From: Sporomusaceae bacterium UBA7701
Lineage (GTDB): Bacteria; Bacillota; Negativicutes; Sporomusales; UBA7701
Direction of reading: 5' to 3'
NCBI GenBank assembly: GCA_002482545.1
Contig: DLGF01000025.1
Coordinates: forward strand, 62,001 to 126,000
Length of the DNA: 64,000 nucleotides
Shown here: in pieces, positions 34,930-42,565 of the stretch
Layout: every line of letters starts with the position of its first letter
Position numbering within the stretch: the stretch's first letter is position 1
Translations under genes and position numbers: made by a program
The notes under the pieces: model-generated
Database searches by the model: none
What the model saw: only the letters and a program-made list of their open reading frames with translations
What the model was told of the DNA's origin: nothing

Positions 34930-34959
34930 ATTATAGCACTATTTGTCAGCATAATGCAA
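34930..34959 (-). promoter_or_regulatory. rpsF operon promoter
   Basis: TTGCAT (34954-34959) and TATAAT (34930-34935) are separated by 18 bases on the minus strand. Confidence 0.7.
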
Positions 34960-35027
34960 GAACCTGATGAGCATCGGCCTTAACACTTTCTGGCGCCTGA
35001 GGAACAGCCAAAGCAGGTTGACAAACT

Positions 35028-35101
35028 CCGGTCGGCGAGAAAGGTCCAGATGCACGCGCTCTGAGGAGCAACGAAGCAGATGGGCCTTTCTCGCCGACCG
35101 G
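35028..35101. repeat. Intact 74-base palindromic element
   Basis: A perfect 17-bp terminal inverted repeat (CCGGTCGGCGAGAAAGG and complement) encloses a 40-base core that itself contains GCTC-TGAG-GAGC and two GCAGATG/CAGATGC-like blocks. It lies 30 bases past the ychF stop. The interrupted relative is at 25144-25400, also just past a minus-strand gene (dnaB). Confidence 0.75.
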
Positions 35102-35127
35102 AAAAGCGCAGCGGTTGCTGCGCTTTT
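35102..35127 (-). terminator. Terminator of ychF
   Basis: AAAAGCGCAGC/GCTGCGCTTTT hairpin, loop GGTT, four bases after the ychF stop codon. Confidence 0.85.
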
Positions 35128-35130
35128 ATC

Positions 35131-36237
35131 TTAGACGTTAAACCGGAAATGAACCACGTCGCCGTCTTTCATGATATAGTCTTTGCCTTCGAGGCGCACC
35201 AGGCCTTTTTCCCGGGCGGCCACCAGGCTGCCGCAGGCGATCAGGTCGTCGTAGGCGACGACTTCCGCCCGGATGAAGCCCCGCTCGATATCGCTGTGGA
35301 TTTTTCCCGCCGCCTGGGGGGCTTTCGTCCCGCGTTTTATCGTCCAGGCCCGCACCTCGGGCTCCCCTGCGGTGAAGAAATTCATCAAGCCCAGCAGTTT
35401 ATAGCCGGCCCGGATGAGCTGGTCGAGGCCCGACTCCGCCAGTCCCAGTTCGGTCAGAAAGATTTTGGCGTCTTCGTCCGGCAGTTCGGCGATTTCCGAC
35501 TCCACCTTGGCCGACACGGCGATCACCTCGGCGCCGTCCCGGGCGGCGTACTCCTTTACCATCCGCACATAGCGGTTGCTGTCCGGCCGGGAGACTTCGT
35601 CCTCGCTGATATTGGCCACAAAAAGCACCGGCTTCAGGGTCATGAGCGGCAGGTCCCGGATAAGGGCGGCTTCGTCCTCGGTTTTTTCCACCCGCCGGGC
35701 GGGCTGGGCCTCCTCAAGCGCTTCCCGGATGCGCTGCAATACCGCCAGTTCGGCCTGAATCTTTTTATCGCCGGATTTTAGCGCCTTTTGCGAGCGCTCG
35801 ATCCGCTTTTCGACCGTCTCCAGGTCGGCGAGGCAGAGCTCGGTGTTGATGATTTCAATATCCCGGACCGGGTCAAGCCCGCCCTCCACATGGGTAATGT
35901 TTTCATCTTCAAAACACCGGACAACCTGGGCCACGGCGTCAACCTCACGGATATGGGCCAGGAACTTGTTGCCCAGGCCCTCGCCCTGGGACGCGCCCTT
36001 CACCAGCCCCGCGATATCGACAAAGCGCATCGCGGCAGGAGTGGTTTTTTGGGGGTGATACAGCTGCGACAGCCGCCAGAGGCGCTCGTCCGGGACATCA
36101 ACAACCCCGACATTGGGCTCAATGGTGCAGAACGGATAATTGGCCGCTTCGGCCCCGGCTTTGGTTATGGCGTTAAACAGCGTGCTTTTGCCCACATTCG
36201 GCAGTCCGACAATCCCGACTTCCAGATTTGTACTCAT
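35131..36237 (-). CDS. ychF: Redox-regulated ATPase YchF
   Basis: This 368-residue Obg-family P-loop ATPase shows the G1 motif VGLPNVGKSTLFNAITKAGA at the N-terminus, DIAGLVKGASQGEGLGNKFL (G3), a coiled-coil insertion, VANISEDE (altered G4, the reason YchF prefers ATP) and a C-terminal TGS domain ending DVVHFRFNV. It binds ribosomes and is linked to oxidative stress responses in relatives. ATG 36237 has AAGGTGGAG upstream. Confidence 0.96.
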   Translation of the reverse strand: MSTNLEVGIVGLPNVGKSTLFNAITKAGAEAANYPFCTIEPNVGVVDVPDERLWRLSQLYHPQKTTPAAMRFVDIAGLVKGASQGEGLGNKFLAHIREVDAVAQVVRCFEDENITHVEGGLDPVRDIEIINTELCLADLETVEKRIERSQKALKSGDKKIQAELAVLQRIREALEEAQPARRVEKTEDEAALIRDLPLMTLKPVLFVANISEDEVSRPDSNRYVRMVKEYAARDGAEVIAVSAKVESEIAELPDEDAKIFLTELGLAESGLDQLIRAGYKLLGLMNFFTAGEPEVRAWTIKRGTKAPQAAGKIHSDIERGFIRAEVVAYDDLIACGSLVAAREKGLVRLEGKDYIMKDGDVVHFRFNV

Positions 36238-36356
36238 GGATCTCCACCTTAATTACTAAATTACCGAGTTTATTGTAGAGCATCCCGCCGGGCTTGGCAA
36301 TACCAGCCGCCATTTTTGTCCCGGCAGAAAGGTTCTCCGGCAAAAAACCGGCAAGA

Positions 36357-36551
36357 TTATTCCGCCGGTTTGGCCACAATCGACTTAACGGCTTTCTCGA
36401 ATTTCGGACGGGGAATCATGACCCGCCGTCCGCAGCCCAGGCATTTCAGGCCGAAATCCATCCCGGTGCGGGTGATCTCCCACCGGTCCGAGCCGCATGG
36501 ATGCAGCTTCTTCATTACGGCAACGTCGCCGACCTCACAGCGGACTATCAT
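36357..36551 (-). CDS. DUF951 family protein, 64 aa
   Basis: This small protein starts at ATG 36551, preceded by AGGAGGAG, within the last 17 bases of the MscS gene. The sequence VGDVAVMKKLHPCGSDRWEI, then FGLKCLGCGRRVMIPRPKFE, is the DUF951 signature, with Cys residues in PCGS and CLGCG suggesting metal binding. Homologs commonly lie next to ychF and mscS in Firmicutes. The function is unknown. Confidence 0.9.
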   Translation of the reverse strand: MIVRCEVGDVAVMKKLHPCGSDRWEITRTGMDFGLKCLGCGRRVMIPRPKFEKAVKSIVAKPAE

Positions 36552-37401
36552 TTTGCTCCTCCTGCCGGATCCTCTTGGCCGGACCGCAAAACGGCGCGGG
36601 CACCGGCGCGGGAATCTGCTCCTTATCGAAAAGCAGCTTGACCTTATGCCGAACAGCCGCTTCAACCTTCGTCTGCTCCAGGGGTACCGTCTTCGCCACC
36701 ATCCGCACGATGACCTCCCCGGGGCGAAGGTCGACCACGCCCACCACTTTGGGTCCTTCCAGCACTTCAGGCATGGCGGACACCTCCCGGCCGACCGCCT
36801 CCAGCAGGGTAAACACTTCGCCCAGGTCGGCCTCATAAGCCACCGGGATATTGATCACCGCTTGCATATAGCCTCTGGTAAAGTTGCTGATGCGGGAAAT
36901 GGAGCTGTTCGGCAGAATGTGCAGCACCCCGTTGGCGTCCCGCAGCTTGGTTACCCGAAACCCCATTTCTTCCACCGTGCCGGACATTTCCCCGCTTACG
37001 ATGTAGTCCCCGACCGCATATTGATCTTCCAGGATGATAAAGAATCCGGTAATGAAATCCTTTACCAGGCTTTGCGCGCCCACACCGACCGCTAAGCCGA
37101 TGATGCCGGCGCCGGCGATCATTGAGGTGGTATCGATCTTAAATTCCTGCAGCAGCATGACGGTGGCGATGAAATACACCGTATAGCGAAGAATGGTCTT
37201 GAGCAGCGCACTAAGGGTCCTGGCCCGTTTTTCCTCCAGATAGAACTTTTTCGCTCCGGATTCGGGGGTAAAAAAGCGGTCCACCAGAATTCCGAAGAAG
37301 TGGCAGGCCAGCCAGGCAATCGCCCCGATGGCGGCCATTCTTCCCAGCCTGCTGCCGACTTCGATGAGGACTCCCGGTGAAAGAAAATCTCCCAGGCTCA
37401 T
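36535..37401 (-). CDS. MscS-type mechanosensitive channel
   Basis: This 288-residue protein has three membrane helices; the third, pore-lining helix is the Gly/Ala-rich segment AGAGIIGLAVGVGAQSLVKD near residue 95. It is followed by the beta domain (DFITGFFIILEDQYAVGDYI, VEEMGFRVTKLRDANG, LPNSSISRISNFTRG) and a cytoplasmic cage domain. It releases solutes during osmotic downshift. Its ATG overlaps the stop of the DUF3343 gene (ATGA), so it is transcribed with the selenium genes. Confidence 0.93.
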   Translation of the reverse strand: MSLGDFLSPGVLIEVGSRLGRMAAIGAIAWLACHFFGILVDRFFTPESGAKKFYLEEKRARTLSALLKTILRYTVYFIATVMLLQEFKIDTTSMIAGAGIIGLAVGVGAQSLVKDFITGFFIILEDQYAVGDYIVSGEMSGTVEEMGFRVTKLRDANGVLHILPNSSISRISNFTRGYMQAVINIPVAYEADLGEVFTLLEAVGREVSAMPEVLEGPKVVGVVDLRPGEVIVRMVAKTVPLEQTKVEAAVRHKVKLLFDKEQIPAPVPAPFCGPAKRIRQEEQNDSPL

Positions 37402-37679
37402 TTAGCGTACTCCTTAAGCTTTTCGTAAATTTTATGGCTGCGATCCCGGCTGTATAGCCGCGCCCAGCGGGCCTGCACGCCTTCCAGCGCCTCAAGCGCC
37501 GCCTCCTCTTCTGCGGCGGTTATCAGGATGCTCTGCCCGCAGCTGAGGTCAATTTCCCGCGGAGTGGGAATCTCGATAAAGGCGATGCCGGCGGCGGTCA
37601 AAATTTTCGCGGCCCGCAGAGCGTCATGAACCGAGGTGAAGACCACCAGCCGGTCGTATCGTGCGTCCGTACAGTTCAC
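37398..37679 (-). CDS. DUF3343 protein (putative Se/S carrier-like)
   Basis: This 93-residue protein has GTG 37679 as its likely start, immediately after the yedF stop; an in-frame ATG at 37721 would overlap yedF by 41 bases. The pattern LVVFTSVHDALRAAKILTAA, then IPTPREIDLSCGQSILI with a conserved Cys, is DUF3343, which is regularly found beside yedF and selD and is suspected to carry selenium or sulfur. The last four bases overlap the MscS gene. Confidence 0.85.
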   Translation of the reverse strand: MNCTDARYDRLVVFTSVHDALRAAKILTAAGIAFIEIPTPREIDLSCGQSILITAAEEEAALEALEGVQARWARLYSRDRSHKIYEKLKEYAK

Positions 37680-37680
37680 C

Positions 37681-38268
37681 TCACAGCGTAATTGCCTTGG
37701 GAGCTTCCGATAATTTGGCAAGGATGGTGTACATATTGGTCACCGACCCCACTGCCAGCTTGTCCTTCAAATGGTAATAATCGAGGCAGGTCCCGCAGGA
37801 CAACAGCTCGACCCCCCGTTCGGACAGCGCCTTCAGGTGGTCGAGAACCGGCGAGCCCTGGGCCGTCAGGCGTACTCCACCATTGATGAACAGCAGCGAC
37901 TTCGGCAAGGGTTCGACTTCCGGCAGGGTGACAAAAAAGGCCTTTGTCAGCACAGCCCCCAGTTCGTCGCTGCCATGCCCCAGGGTATCCTTGCTGATCA
38001 GATACACTATTTCTCCGGTCGCCGCAGTGTCCCTCTGCTCTTCCGTGGGAGCTCCCTTGGTAATTCTCACGTAGTAGTGCCCGTCTTTTTCCTCGACGCT
38101 GGCGCCGCAGCCGTTCGCCACGGCGAATTTCACTACATTCTCCTTCGCCGTCAGGTTATCGACAATGGTGGTGACCACTCCGTCGGCGATGGCTTCCAGC
38201 GCCTTCTTCGTGGCGATCACGGGCTGCGGGCAGGTTAGCCCTCTGGCGTCAACCGTATTAGTAGACAT
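37681..38268 (-). CDS. yedF: Selenium metabolism protein YedF
   Basis: This 195-residue protein has an N-terminal SirA/TusA-like domain with the conserved DARGLTCPQPVIATKKALE motif (Cys near residue 13) and a C-terminal DsrE-like domain (TGEIVYLISKDTLGHGSDEL, then LSCGTCLDYYHLKDKLAVG). The family occurs almost only in organisms with selD and is placed in selenium metabolism. The ATG at 38268 lies inside the end of selD (11-base overlap), showing tight coupling. Confidence 0.93.
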   Translation of the reverse strand: MSTNTVDARGLTCPQPVIATKKALEAIADGVVTTIVDNLTAKENVVKFAVANGCGASVEEKDGHYYVRITKGAPTEEQRDTAATGEIVYLISKDTLGHGSDELGAVLTKAFFVTLPEVEPLPKSLLFINGGVRLTAQGSPVLDHLKALSERGVELLSCGTCLDYYHLKDKLAVGSVTNMYTILAKLSEAPKAITL

Positions 38269-39286
38269 CAATTTCCCCTCTTCCCGGGCCCACGATGCGG
38301 CCAATGAGCGCGCAAGCGTGAAGCCCCGCATTTTTTAGCGCAGCCAATGCTGCAGCTGCTTCTTCCTCAGGCAAACTAAACACCAAGCCTCCGGATGTCT
38401 GCGGATCAAAGCACAGGTCGCGGATGGGGTCCGGTACATCCGTCCGGAAGGCCACCCGGGTCAAATACTCGCGGTTGGAATAGGCGCCCCCCGGCACGAA
38501 TCCCATGGCGGCGGCTTCCGTCGCCTCCGGCAGCAGCGGAAGGGCCCGGCTGTCCACTTCAATCCGGACGCCGCTGGCCGCGGCCATTTCGAAAAGATGT
38601 CCGAGAACGCCAAACCCGGTGATGTCGGTGCAGGCGTGGACAGAAAACGCCCCGGCGGTTTCGGCCGCCACTTTGTTGAGCGCCGCCATGCTGGTGATTG
38701 CCGCCTGGACGCCGTCAGCAAACATCTCGGCCCGCATCGCCGTTGCCAGCACCCCGGTCCCGATCGGTTTGGTCAATATCAGCCGGTCCCCCGGGCGCGC
38801 ACCCGCGTTCGCCCAGACTTTGCCGGGATGGACCAGCCCGGTGACGCTGAGCCCATATTTTGGCTCGGCGTCGTCAATCGTATGGCCGCCTACCAGCACA
38901 GCCCCCGCTTCGCTGATTTTTTCCTGGCCGCCCTTGAGGATCTCGCCGAGCACGGCGGCATCCAGCGAACACATGGGAAAAGCCACGATATTCATCGCCG
39001 TCAGCGGTTTCCCGCCCATGGCGTACACGTCACTCAGGCTATTGGCGGCGGCAATCTGCCCGAACAGATAGGGATCATCCACCAGCGGGGTGAAGAAATC
39101 AACGGTCTGAATCAGCGCTGTTTCCGCGTCCAGTTGGAACACCCCGGCGTCATCGGCCGTGTCCAGACCCACGAGAAGCCTCGGATCAGCCGTTTTGGGC
39201 AATTGGCTCAGCACCTGCGACAGGGCCCCCGGCCCTACCTTGGCCGCTCACCCGCCGCTTTTGGTATATTGGGTCAGCTTTACCAT
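38258..39286 (-). CDS. selD: Selenide, water dikinase (selenoprotein, UGA = Sec)
   Basis: The enzyme makes selenophosphate from selenide and ATP. Open-frame tracing from 38258 stops at an in-frame TGA (39248-39250), but translation through it restores the full N-terminus: MVKLTQYTKSGG-U-AAKVGPGALSQVL from ATG 39286, giving 342 residues. The Sec is at the position of the catalytic Cys/Sec of SelD. An 11-base spacer after the TGA is followed by the hairpin AGGGCC-GGG-GGCCCT, suitable as a bacterial SECIS. Later motifs are TADDAGVFQLD, GGHTIDDAEPKYGLSV and DITGFGVLGH. Confidence 0.93.
39222..39236 (-). promoter_or_regulatory. Bacterial SECIS hairpin in selD
   Basis: On the minus strand AGGGCC-GGG-GGCCCT begins 11 bases after the in-frame TGA. 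The stem is perfect and the loop has guanines, as needed for SelB recognition. Confidence 0.75.
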
Positions 39287-39441
39287 TCGTATTCCCCCCT
39301 TACGGGACTGCACTATGGCCATTTTCCCGCCTATTTTTCTTATTTATACTTTGCCGGGAAAAAATCCTTTTCGCCGGATCGATTTAACCATCCGGGAATC
39401 GCTTGCATACACTGGAGGTAGCAAGCGAGGGGAGGTTCTCT

Positions 39442-40254
39442 ATGGCCACATCATCCACCGATGTAACTTCCTTGACAATTATCGAAACCATCCTGGCCGA
39501 TGTTAATGCCATTGTGCCAAATTTCTCCTCCCTGGTCAACTCCTATCGCCTGCTGGTCGGCAGCGCCGAAGAAATCCACCGCATCGCCGGCGCGTCTCCC
39601 GACGTGCTGGCCCGCGCCATTACCCGCTTTGACCGTACCGGGGAACTGATCGATATATTGATCGACCTCCTGTGCTGCAAGATCGCTTTCAGCAGCGAAC
39701 TGCTGGCCTTGACCTGCGGCCCGGTGGATCTTTTCCGGCTTCTGGCCAACCGGTTTGATGTAGCGGACGCCCCCCACATGGTTGCCGAAGAAATTCTGCT
39801 GTTGGAAATCCTGCGCCGCGCCCAAGGCTTGGCACGCTCTCCCGACGCTTGCGCCCCTCCCTGTACTCCGTCCGGACCTCCGCCGTTTACCTTCGCCACA
39901 TCCTACTTTGTTCCTCCCCCCCCACCCCCGCCGCCGATTCCGCCCGATCCGCCCCCACCGGAGCCCGTCCCTCCACCGGGTGAGCCCGATGAAGCGGTCC
40001 AGGGCGAAGCGCCTCAGCCGCCTGCGGACCAGGGCAATACCGGCGCACCCGCTCCTGCCTGTCCCGGCCGGAGCGAAACCACGGCCAACCATAGGCCCCC
40101 GGCAGCAAAGGCGCTGTCTCCCGATGCCGGCGCAACTGCTACCTATGCTCCCCTCCCGGACCCGGGCAGGAACAACGGCGAAGCGCCCCCCGCACCCAAA
40201 CCGGCGCTCCCGGGAGCCACAGCCGGCCGCCTCCGGCCCCGGCGCCTACGGTGA
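39442..40254 (+). CDS. Hypothetical protein with proline-rich tail
   Basis: This 270-residue protein starts at ATG 39442 after GGGGAGG. The first 140 residues are helical and hydrophobic in places (ITRFDRTGELIDILIDLLCC near 70, VAEEILLLEILRRAQGLARS near 120). From about residue 165 there is a run of prolines (several PPPP blocks), followed by a low-complexity Pro/Ala/Gly tail ending in RLRPRRLR. No signal peptide is evident. The composition is reminiscent of spore-surface proteins in this group, but I do not recognise a family. It runs divergently from selD and ends in a terminator shared with the convergent efflux gene. Confidence 0.65.
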   Translation: MATSSTDVTSLTIIETILADVNAIVPNFSSLVNSYRLLVGSAEEIHRIAGASPDVLARAITRFDRTGELIDILIDLLCCKIAFSSELLALTCGPVDLFRLLANRFDVADAPHMVAEEILLLEILRRAQGLARSPDACAPPCTPSGPPPFTFATSYFVPPPPPPPPIPPDPPPPEPVPPPGEPDEAVQGEAPQPPADQGNTGAPAPACPGRSETTANHRPPAAKALSPDAGATATYAPLPDPGRNNGEAPPAPKPALPGATAGRLRPRRLR

Positions 40255-40281
40255 CCCGCCAATCAAAGGTTATTTACATAA

Positions 40282-40308
40282 AATGAGCGGAACTAAGTTC
40301 CGCTCATT
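40282..40308. terminator. Bidirectional terminator
   Basis: AATGAGCGGAAC and GTTCCGCTCATT form a perfect 12-bp stem with loop TAA, followed by CCTTTT on the plus strand. It overlaps the last bases of the efflux gene. Confidence 0.85.
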
Positions 40309-41221
40309 CCTTTTGTCTGTGCTCCGACAGGGGGCAGGCGCCGAAGTCCTCGTGGTACCCGCAGGGTTCCAGATGAATGACCACGTCGCAGGGGGCCAGC
40401 TCAAACTCGATGGCCGCCTCGATCTCGTCGCATACCGCGTGGGCCTTATCCAGATGCATATCCTTGTAGAGAATCAAATGGACATCGATGAGGCGCTGGC
40501 TGCCCGACCGGCGCGTCCGCAGCTGATGAAAGGCGATAATCGAAGGGTGCCCGCTTAGAATCCGGCGGATAATGGCTTCTTCTTCCTCGGTCAGCGCCAC
40601 ATCCGTCAGTTCATAAAGACTCTTCACCGTCATCTGGTAACCGGCTTTGAATACCACAACCGCCACCAGGATGGCAATAAGCGGATCAATCCAGGCAAAG
40701 CCGGTCACCTTTATCGCCGCCAAGCCGATCAGGACGCCGCCCGACGTCCAGATATCGGCCCTGAGGTGAAGGGCGTCCGCCTCGAGGGCATGGGAGCAGG
40801 TCGCCTTCGCCACCTTCATCAGCCGGGAGGAAACCCACCAGTTGACCAGGATGGAAATCAGCATGATCCCAATGCCGTACTCCAGGTAGGCCGGAACATG
40901 GGGCGAGTAAATCTTGGTCATGGCCTCGTAGATGATCCAGAGAGCGGCTAATACAATCAAGACCGCTTCCGTGGCGGCCGAAAGATTTTCAATTTTGCCG
41001 TGTCCGTAAGCATGCTGGGCATCAGGCGGCTGCCCGGCCTTGCGGACGGCGAAATAGGCGATTAAGGCGGCAATCAGGTCGACTCCCGAATGCGCGGCCT
41101 CGGAGATTATGCTGACCGCGCCCCCGTAGAAGCCCACCACCAGTTTAAGGACTACCAGCAAGCTGTTGGATAGGACCGACAGCTTGGCGGTACTTGCTTT
41201 CAGAGCGTTCATCTGCTCCAA
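40304..41221 (-). CDS. Cation diffusion facilitator (CDF) efflux protein
   Basis: This 305-residue protein has six membrane helices with the CDF metal-site motifs: ISEAAHSGVDLIAALIAYFA near residue 40 (HxxxD), HAYGHGKIENLSAATEAVLI near 75 and HALEADALHLRADIWTSGGV near 150 (HxxxD). The cytoplasmic C-terminal domain contains HQLRTRRSGSQRLIDVHLIL. It exports divalent metals such as zinc, manganese or iron in exchange for protons; the metal is not predictable here. The start is TTG 41221, eight bases after GGGAGG. Confidence 0.93.
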   Translation of the reverse strand: MEQMNALKASTAKLSVLSNSLLVVLKLVVGFYGGAVSIISEAAHSGVDLIAALIAYFAVRKAGQPPDAQHAYGHGKIENLSAATEAVLIVLAALWIIYEAMTKIYSPHVPAYLEYGIGIMLISILVNWWVSSRLMKVAKATCSHALEADALHLRADIWTSGGVLIGLAAIKVTGFAWIDPLIAILVAVVVFKAGYQMTVKSLYELTDVALTEEEEAIIRRILSGHPSIIAFHQLRTRRSGSQRLIDVHLILYKDMHLDKAHAVCDEIEAAIEFELAPCDVVIHLEPCGYHEDFGACPLSEHRQKE

Positions 41222-41338
41222 ATCCTAAACCTCCCGAAAAAATAATAACCCATGGTCCTGAATAGGTCCCACAGGTTGCACCTGCTGCAAATGGCCCGGC
41301 CGCGCCGGAAAACCGACCGCCTGCTCCTTGTTCATTAT

Positions 41339-41367
41339 ATTAGCATATCTAGGATTTGGTGTAAATA
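41339..41367 (-). promoter_or_regulatory. Promoter of the efflux gene
   Basis: TTTACA (41362-41367) and TAATAT (41339-41344) with a 17-base spacer on the minus strand. Confidence 0.65.
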
Positions 41368-41375
41368 AACATCCC

Positions 41376-42554
41376 TTAGGGACAAGCGCCCGCCCGTTTC
41401 GCCGGCCTGCCGGCCGAGACGGCCAACTGGATATTGTCTTCGGAATTGCCGCGCATGCTCCAGGTTCCGGCCGGGCACACCCCGGCGCAGATGCCGCAAC
41501 CGATGCACAACGCCGCGGCGGCCGCGTAACGATAAGTTTCCCCGGGGGCCGCCACCCGGGTAATGGCGTGTGCCGGACAGCTCTTCAGACAAATCCGGCA
41601 GTCGCTGCAGCTGCTCCCCGCCGGGCGGGAGCCGCTTTCCGGCCTGGCGAACACTTTCTCGCTCCACAGGGGAATTTTCTGCCGGTCATCCCCTTGAGCC
41701 ACCAAGGGGATGACCGCCCCATCGTCGTGATATACGCCATCAAAGATTCCGCCGGGAACCCAACGGCTCATCCGAAAGGACCGCATGTCGGTAATGGTTT
41801 TGCGCGGCCGTTCCTCATAGCTCAGCGGTTCGATAATCCTCCACTCTGCCCAGTCCGTCAGCTCTTCCCGCAATTCCGGACGGCCGACCGCGCCGAGGAA
41901 ATCCCCCATTTTGCCGCTCAGAAAGCCGATATCCTCCGCCGTCAGACCGCTGGCTTTGACATCCCGGCCGGATAGGCCGGCAAGGGAACCCCGGCAGTAA
42001 ATCCGGCCTCCCACCATCCCTGCGCAGGCCCGGTCGCCGAGAACCGCTTCCAACCCTTCGCTGTCATAGCCGCAGATTACGGCCACTCCGCCGGACATAA
42101 ACTCAAAGGAAAAGCTGCCGCAGCTTTTCAGCACCCACAATTCCGGCTCGGGATAAAGGGGATCGTGCTTCATCAGCGAGCCGGACCTGGCTCCGGCCCG
42201 CCCGCCGATGTAAATGGTTCCGGAGGCTGCGCAATGGCCGGCGGTATCTCCCGCGTCGCCCTTCAAAATAATGCGTCCGCCGGCATTCAGCCACCCCACG
42301 TCCGCCGGCGCGGAGCCTTCCACCCAAAGCTCGGTCCCTTCCAGGCACATGGCGCCGACCCGTTGGCCCGGATTATGGACGACCAGGCGCAGGGGCCGGC
42401 CGGCGGGATGCCACAGCGGCCCCCCGATATCCTGCTGGCCGGCGGCATCGATATACAACTCGCGCTCCCCTTCCCGGACCGCCTGGCGGATGCTCTCCAG
42501 CAGTTCCTGGGTGGACAGCCGTTCCTCACCAAGCAGGGCGCTAATTTTCATCAT
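41376..42554 (-). CDS. Glutamate synthase-like GXGXG domain with two 4Fe-4S motifs
   Basis: This 392-residue protein has an N-terminal beta-helix of the glutamate synthase third domain (GXGXG type: GWLNAGGRIILKGDAGDTAG, SGTIYIGGRAGARSG, FMSGGVAVICG) and a C-terminal ferredoxin-like region with CSDCRICLKSCP and CIGCGICAGVCP, enough for two 4Fe-4S clusters. It is one of three adjacent genes that split the large glutamate synthase subunit, a layout known from archaea and anaerobic bacteria. The clusters suggest electrons come from ferredoxin or a partner flavoprotein. It follows the FMN-domain gene by 11 bases. Confidence 0.9.
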   Translation of the reverse strand: MMKISALLGEERLSTQELLESIRQAVREGERELYIDAAGQQDIGGPLWHPAGRPLRLVVHNPGQRVGAMCLEGTELWVEGSAPADVGWLNAGGRIILKGDAGDTAGHCAASGTIYIGGRAGARSGSLMKHDPLYPEPELWVLKSCGSFSFEFMSGGVAVICGYDSEGLEAVLGDRACAGMVGGRIYCRGSLAGLSGRDVKASGLTAEDIGFLSGKMGDFLGAVGRPELREELTDWAEWRIIEPLSYEERPRKTITDMRSFRMSRWVPGGIFDGVYHDDGAVIPLVAQGDDRQKIPLWSEKVFARPESGSRPAGSSCSDCRICLKSCPAHAITRVAAPGETYRYAAAAALCIGCGICAGVCPAGTWSMRGNSEDNIQLAVSAGRPAKRAGACP

Positions 42555-42565
42555 GATCTTCCCTC

